A stretch of 64,000 nt of DNA from Phenylobacterium kunshanense (GTDB lineage Bacteria; Pseudomonadota; Alphaproteobacteria; Caulobacterales; Caulobacteraceae), in NCBI RefSeq assembly GCF_003254525.1, contig NZ_QFYS01000002.1, positions 716,761-780,760 on the forward strand. Reading direction: 5' to 3'. Under the pieces are notes generated by a model, which was given only the letters and a program-made list of their open reading frames with translations, was not told where the DNA came from and ran no database searches. Below are positions 60,058-64,000 of this stretch, in pieces. The translations under genes and the position numbers were made by a program. The first letter of the stretch is position 1, and each line of letters begins with the position of its first letter.

Positions 60058-62802
60058 AGAAGTTTGACCGCAGCGTCTGAAGGCGCGTGCCGTTTGAGGA
60101 TTGGCCGGCCACAGACCTGGCGGATAGCGACTGCAAAGAGACTTCTACTCGCCAGCTGCGCGGCGTTGGCAGCCGGAGCGGCTGCGGCTCAGCCGGCCAA
60201 TACGATCGAAGAGCTTGTCGTGACGGCGGAGCGCCGCGAGCAGAACCTGCAGGACGTGCCTGTGGCGATCTCGGCGTACACCTCCGAAAAGCGCGACCTC
60301 CTGGGAATCACGACTGTAACTGACCTCACCAACTTTACGCCGGGTCTCCAGTATTCGAGCCAACTCGACCGCGTGTCGCTTCGCGGCGTGGGGCGGACGA
60401 GCAATGTCCACGCCGCCGACCCGTCTGTCTCCGTTTATTCGGATGGCATCTACACGACTTCCACCATCGAGGCCGGAAAGTCGCCCTTGTTCCTGGAGCG
60501 GGTCGAAATCCTGCGGGGACCGCAGGCGACGCTCTACGGGCGCAACGCCATCGCGGGCGCCATGAACTTGGTGTCCAAGCGGCCCACCGACGAGATGTAT
60601 GCAGAAGTCCGTGCGACGTATGCCAATTACGATCGACACATCGTCGAAGGCGCGATCTCGGGACCAACGGCGATCCCTGGCGTCCAGTTCCGGCTGGCGG
60701 CGAATTGGGAAAAGCAACGAAAGGGCTGGTACGACAACATCGTTCCCGGGCAGCCGGACGAAGGCAATGTCATCGACACCAACATCGTCGAGGGCCAGCT
60801 CAAGTTTGAATTCAACGAGAATTTCGAAGGCTGGGCCAAGCTCACCACGATCCAGTGGCGAAACGGCAGTGGCGGACCCGGGTCACGCGGGAACTCTACC
60901 CCTGGGCCATACGCGACCTTCGAAATCGCCAACGGAGCCACCAGCCTTGAGCCGGGCTACGGCTGCAGTGGCCGGGTGACCAACGTCAGCAATCCTTCAC
61001 CGCTGGGATGCGCCAACCCCACCACAGCGGATCCCCGCAAGTTCGCGTCAACAATTCCCTATCAGGTCAAACTCAACGACACCTTCATCTTCGCGAGCGA
61101 ATGGACCTGGCACGCCTCGGACTTTGACGTGAAATATACTACGGGCGGGACTCGGTACCATTACAAGCTGAACCGTCCCGCGGACGACACCGTGGCGCCC
61201 GTTGAGCGGTTCACGCTGCCCGGCGGCCTGACCGTGTTCCCGCAGCAACTCTACAACTACCAGGAGATCGAGGAGTGGTGGAGCCACGAGCTTACCGTCG
61301 CATCGACTTCCGACGGACCGCTGCAATGGCTGGCCGGCGTATACTCCTGGAACGAGCACTTCGAGCAGCCGACTTCTACCTATCTCTACAGCCAGCCGCA
61401 GATCGCAGCGCCACTCGGGGCGAGTTGTCCGCGTTTTGGAAATGTCTGCCCGCCAAATCCACTCTTGCAGCGCACGATCGACACGCCGCGTTTCCACATA
61501 CAGTCGCAGGCAATCTACGGGCAATTGGACTACAAGTTCACCGACGCCCTGAAAGCCACGGTTGGTCTACGTTACTCGAAGGATACCAAGACGGGGTCGG
61601 AAGAGGCGCGCGTCCTCTGCTTCGCCTTCTTCGCCTGCACCCCAGGGCTGACCCCGGAGCAGACCGGGCCGTTCACGCCCGCGATCGACCTGACCCAGGC
61701 GCTCTTCATTCCCGGCGCGACACCTCCGAAGGGCGTCTCGCGCGACTTCACATTTGACCCGGCCACGGGGCGAGCGCGGCGGGAGTATGACGCCGACTGG
61801 GATGCCGTCACCGGCAACGCGACGCTGCAATGGGAACCTGATCGGGACACCACGGCCTTCGTTCGATACAGCCGCGGCTACAAGGCAGGCGGCTTTCGGA
61901 TCGGCGTAGACACGGCCCTCACGGCGAACCCGTACACGGACGCTGAGTTCCTCGACAACATCGAGTTCGGGCTGAAGAAAAATTTCGGCCGCACCCTGCA
62001 GGCGAACATCGCGGCGTTTCACTACTGGTATAAGGACGCTCAGATCCCGCTGACCATTGTCAACACGGCCGGCGGGATCACTCAGGCGCAGTCGGTGTTC
62101 TACAATGTGCCCCGCGCCACCTCGAAGGGGGTGGAACTGGAGGCGATCTGGCAGCCGATCGAGGATCTGCAGATACTCTTCAACTATTCTTACCTGGACT
62201 CCCACATTACGCGGGCGCGCGGGCCAGTCGATCCGGCCGATCCTGCGGCGCTCGATCCCCGGTCCACGCCCATCGGGTCGCTGGCCGATTGCCAGGCAAG
62301 GCTGCTCACGCCCGCCGTGGCGGACAACTGCGCGGCCGATGTCTTCACCGCGCTAACCGGGGGGGGCTTTCAGCTTGGCCAGGACTTGAAGGGTCAGAAG
62401 CTTCCGAACGCGCCGAAAAATAAGATCGCCGTCAACGTCAACTATACCTGGCGACTGCCTGGTTATGCACTGACCGGCTCTGTGAACTATACATGGCGTG
62501 ATGCACAGTACGGCAGCATCTTCAATCGCGCCTACACGCGCTCGCCGTCTTGGGATCAGGTTGACGCGCGACTCACCCTTGCGCCCGAAGACGACCGTTA
62601 CACAGTTATACTGTTCGCGCGGAATATCTTTGATGACATCGGCTACGAAGGTGGCGCGGTCGCTGGCCGCCGCACCGGCTACATCGGCCCCGCCGCGGCC
62701 GGAGGGGCGACCATCGTTCCGGTCACTCAGGGGATTGCGACGAGTTACCCGCTCACGCCGCCTCGAACCTACGGGATCGAGCTTCAGTATCGCTTCTTCT
62801 GA
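60046..62802 (+). CDS. TonB-dependent receptor
   Basis: 918 residues. After an unusually long N terminus the signal peptide core is AKRLLLASCAALAAGAAAA; then EELVVTAERREQNLQDVP, plug motif VEILRGPQATLYGRNAIAGA, and barrel end YGIELQYRFF. It is a close paralogue of the receptor at 52347-55073 (same TonB box, same plug start, same last strand). The ATG at 60046 has GGGGAG about 11 bp upstream. Probably regulated by the MarR protein encoded just before it. Confidence 0.94.
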   Translation: MITIRSLTAASEGACRLRIGRPQTWRIATAKRLLLASCAALAAGAAAAQPANTIEELVVTAERREQNLQDVPVAISAYTSEKRDLLGITTVTDLTNFTPGLQYSSQLDRVSLRGVGRTSNVHAADPSVSVYSDGIYTTSTIEAGKSPLFLERVEILRGPQATLYGRNAIAGAMNLVSKRPTDEMYAEVRATYANYDRHIVEGAISGPTAIPGVQFRLAANWEKQRKGWYDNIVPGQPDEGNVIDTNIVEGQLKFEFNENFEGWAKLTTIQWRNGSGGPGSRGNSTPGPYATFEIANGATSLEPGYGCSGRVTNVSNPSPLGCANPTTADPRKFASTIPYQVKLNDTFIFASEWTWHASDFDVKYTTGGTRYHYKLNRPADDTVAPVERFTLPGGLTVFPQQLYNYQEIEEWWSHELTVASTSDGPLQWLAGVYSWNEHFEQPTSTYLYSQPQIAAPLGASCPRFGNVCPPNPLLQRTIDTPRFHIQSQAIYGQLDYKFTDALKATVGLRYSKDTKTGSEEARVLCFAFFACTPGLTPEQTGPFTPAIDLTQALFIPGATPPKGVSRDFTFDPATGRARREYDADWDAVTGNATLQWEPDRDTTAFVRYSRGYKAGGFRIGVDTALTANPYTDAEFLDNIEFGLKKNFGRTLQANIAAFHYWYKDAQIPLTIVNTAGGITQAQSVFYNVPRATSKGVELEAIWQPIEDLQILFNYSYLDSHITRARGPVDPADPAALDPRSTPIGSLADCQARLLTPAVADNCAADVFTALTGGGFQLGQDLKGQKLPNAPKNKIAVNVNYTWRLPGYALTGSVNYTWRDAQYGSIFNRAYTRSPSWDQVDARLTLAPEDDRYTVILFARNIFDDIGYEGGAVAGRRTGYIGPAAAGGATIVPVTQGIATSYPLTPPRTYGIELQYRFF

Positions 62803-62808
62803 CACAGG

Positions 62809-62850
62809 GGCAGGCGCGGAAGCGCTGCGTCGCGCGCCTGCCTCTCTCTT
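62809..62850 (+). terminator. rho-independent terminator after the third receptor
   Basis: GGCAGGCGCG at 62809-62818 pairs perfectly with CGCGCCTGCC at 62833-62842, a 10-bp GC-rich stem with a 14-base loop, followed by TCTCTCTT. It begins 7 bp after the receptor stop. Confidence 0.7.
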
Positions 62851-62885
62851 CGGCCCTCGGAGAACCTCGCACACCGGATCACTGG

Positions 62886-63881
62886 ATGCCGCCCAGGTCC
62901 TCATCGCCGCTGCCTCCGTCGCAGGAGGACTTGGAGTTCGTTCAGGCAGCTAGGCGCTTCAACGCGACGGGAGCGATCTGGCCGTCGACGGTGCTGCCCC
63001 CCCGTTCGAGGGCCTTGGCCAAGGAAGGAGACCAGGAAAACTGGCTGTTCGAAATCCACGAGCGGTCCTGCCGGGCGCTCGGCTGGCATCTGAGCGGTGC
63101 GATGCGTCGGCACAGCAACCCTCTCAAGGTCGTGACGTCTTTCGTCGCGGGCGTCTGCAACCCAAGGCACGCTGAGTTGGGGGCGCTGGGTTCCGTCTGG
63201 TCTCTCCCGGAAAGCCGCCGGCGACATGTCCAGGGCGCGTTCCAAGAGCTCGCGAATAGGCTGGCCTCCGTCCTCGAGGCGGGACGTTCGGCCGGGGCAA
63301 TCCGAAGCTGCGATTGCCTGATCGCCTCTCAGCTCATCCTCGGCCTTGTGCTTTGGACGCCTGTCGCCGTGTGTCAGGCGCCGCCACGAAAGCTGCTTAA
63401 CGGCCGCCGCCTTGTCGAAGGCCTACAGGACTTGGTCCTCTACGGGCGCTCGGGCGGTGGTCCTGAGGCACATCGACTCTCCCAACTAGCGCACAACTTC
63501 TTGGTCGGGGATCAGGGTGACCCCCTACAATGCCTGGTCTCGCGGACAATCAATCGCGCTGGCGCGGAGGCCGTCACGGCGGCCTTCATCGCTTCGGAGC
63601 TGCCCTGCTCTGAAATGGAAGCGAACCAGGCCTTGCGGAGACTTCATCCGGTTATCGATTCCTGCCAACAGCGAGCGCTCGCGCTGGTCCTGGAGCTCCG
63701 CGATCACGCATTTGGGGGGAGCGAAGATCAGCGGGCGGGCTTCGCCGCGTTTATGTGCGGGCTAGCCGAAGCCTACCTTCGCGATGATGTCCAACCTTTG
63801 AGTCCTCTAGCCATTTCCTCATCGGTCGGGCCTTGCGATGCCGTCCGAGTGAGGTGGCGCGCGATTTGGGAACTGACGTGA
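62886..63881 (+). CDS. TetR-like regulator-type protein with atypical N terminus
   Basis: 331 residues. The middle (residues 60-165) fits a TetR C-terminal domain: FEIHERSCRALGWHLSGAMR, PLKVVTSFVAGVCNPRHAE, RHVQGAFQELANRLASVLEAG, AGAIRSCDCLIASQLILGLV. The N-terminal 50 residues lack a recognisable TetR helix-turn-helix, and a second unknown helical half (180-331) follows. It may be a double-domain TetR relative that has lost or altered its DNA-binding part. The start is the first ATG; earlier sequence does not restore an HTH. I am not sure of its function. Confidence 0.45.
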   Translation: MPPRSSSPLPPSQEDLEFVQAARRFNATGAIWPSTVLPPRSRALAKEGDQENWLFEIHERSCRALGWHLSGAMRRHSNPLKVVTSFVAGVCNPRHAELGALGSVWSLPESRRRHVQGAFQELANRLASVLEAGRSAGAIRSCDCLIASQLILGLVLWTPVAVCQAPPRKLLNGRRLVEGLQDLVLYGRSGGGPEAHRLSQLAHNFLVGDQGDPLQCLVSRTINRAGAEAVTAAFIASELPCSEMEANQALRRLHPVIDSCQQRALALVLELRDHAFGGSEDQRAGFAAFMCGLAEAYLRDDVQPLSPLAISSSVGPCDAVRVRWRAIWELT

Positions 63882-64000
63882 CCCCCTGAAACTCAGCCAG
63901 GAATAGCTAGAGTCCGCCCGACCAAAGGACGGACGAATGAAGCGATCAAGGTTCACGGAAGAGCAGATCATCGGGATCCTGCGGGAGCAGGAGGCCGGCG
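63879..64000 (+). mobile_element. left end of an IS3-family insertion sequence (cut by window edge)
   Basis: The probable terminal repeat starts TGACCCCCTGAAACTCAG at 63879, right at the stop of the preceding gene (TGA 63879-63881 is shared). The transposase gene starts 58 bp inside. The insertion may therefore have changed the last codons of the TetR-like gene. The other end lies outside the window. Confidence 0.65.
63937..64000 (+). CDS. IS3-family transposase OrfA, N-terminal codons
   Basis: From ATG 63937 the 21 visible codons read MKRSRFTEEQIIGILREQEA and one more Gly: the standard opening of IS3-family OrfA (HTH, transposase_8). OrfA binds the IS ends; OrfB, the DDE enzyme, would follow by -1 frameshift. 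Cut by the window edge. Confidence 0.9.
   Translation, partial: MKRSRFTEEQIIGILREQEAG

Noticed and set aside
63508..63525. Second copy of an IS end (GGTGACCCCCTAC) inside the TetR-like gene
   Set aside because: It matches the IS terminus only over TGACCCCCT and sits within an intact coding frame; chance similarity is the simpler reading.

Overview
The window is high-GC DNA (roughly two-thirds G+C by eye, strong GC bias at third codon positions) from an alphaproteobacterium. The density of TonB-dependent receptors, the ECF sigma/FecR pair, the RND pump with TetR control and the aliphatic/alicyclic catabolism genes fit Caulobacteraceae (Phenylobacterium or Caulobacter-like) best. A sphingomonad-like host cannot be excluded.

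Layout. 1-10.8 kb: an ECF sigma factor with a FecR-type partner cut by the window edge, a small XRE regulator with its own palindrome, a LuxR-type regulator, two hypothetical envelope proteins, then an RND efflux operon (adaptor, pump, NodT-type outer-membrane channel) transcribed leftward and facing a TetR repressor across a perfect 22-bp palindrome. 10.8-15.9 kb: a defence island. A leftward CBASS operon (CD-NTase, stand-alone E2-like protein, HNH-SAVED nuclease; the type II-short arrangement) faces a rightward XRE repressor and ImmA/IrrE-type zinc peptidase pair (CapH/CapP-like). Two copies of one palindrome sit between the divergent genes. A DUF2188 protein and another XRE gene flank it. 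16.2-30.5 kb: a Trb/VirB-type conjugation module in the order traG, RHH protein, trbB, [vapB-vapC], trbC-D-E-J-L-F-G-I, traF peptidase, lytic transglycosylase, HTH protein, AlpA-like protein. No relaxase or integrase is visible, so the ends of the element are not in hand. 31-32.1 kb: a graveyard of gene fragments.

33-51.7 kb is a catabolic cluster in several operons: crotonase, FabK/nitronate monooxygenase-like flavoprotein, thioesterase and Nudix; IclR, MaoC hydratase and carboxymuconolactone-decarboxylase family; zinc alcohol dehydrogenase, SCP-x-type thiolase, its DUF35 partner, Baeyer-Villiger monooxygenase, a CYP153-type P450 and a frameshifted amidohydrolase; then leftward two acyl-CoA dehydrogenases, an acyl-CoA synthetase and a second P450, with a TetR gene facing them. 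Together these suggest hydroxylation, oxidation to ketone, ester-forming ring or chain cleavage, CoA activation and beta-oxidation of a hydrophobic alicyclic, terpenoid or long-chain substrate. 52.3-62.8 kb holds three TonB-dependent receptors, a MarR regulator and a small exported protein, probably uptake functions for the same or related substrates. The window ends in a TetR-like two-part protein and the first codons of an IS3-family transposase.

The most notable system is the transcriptionally guarded type II-short CBASS carried next to a conjugation module that itself contains a toxin-antitoxin pair. Its components belong to described families; what may be new is the combination and the visible operator architecture.
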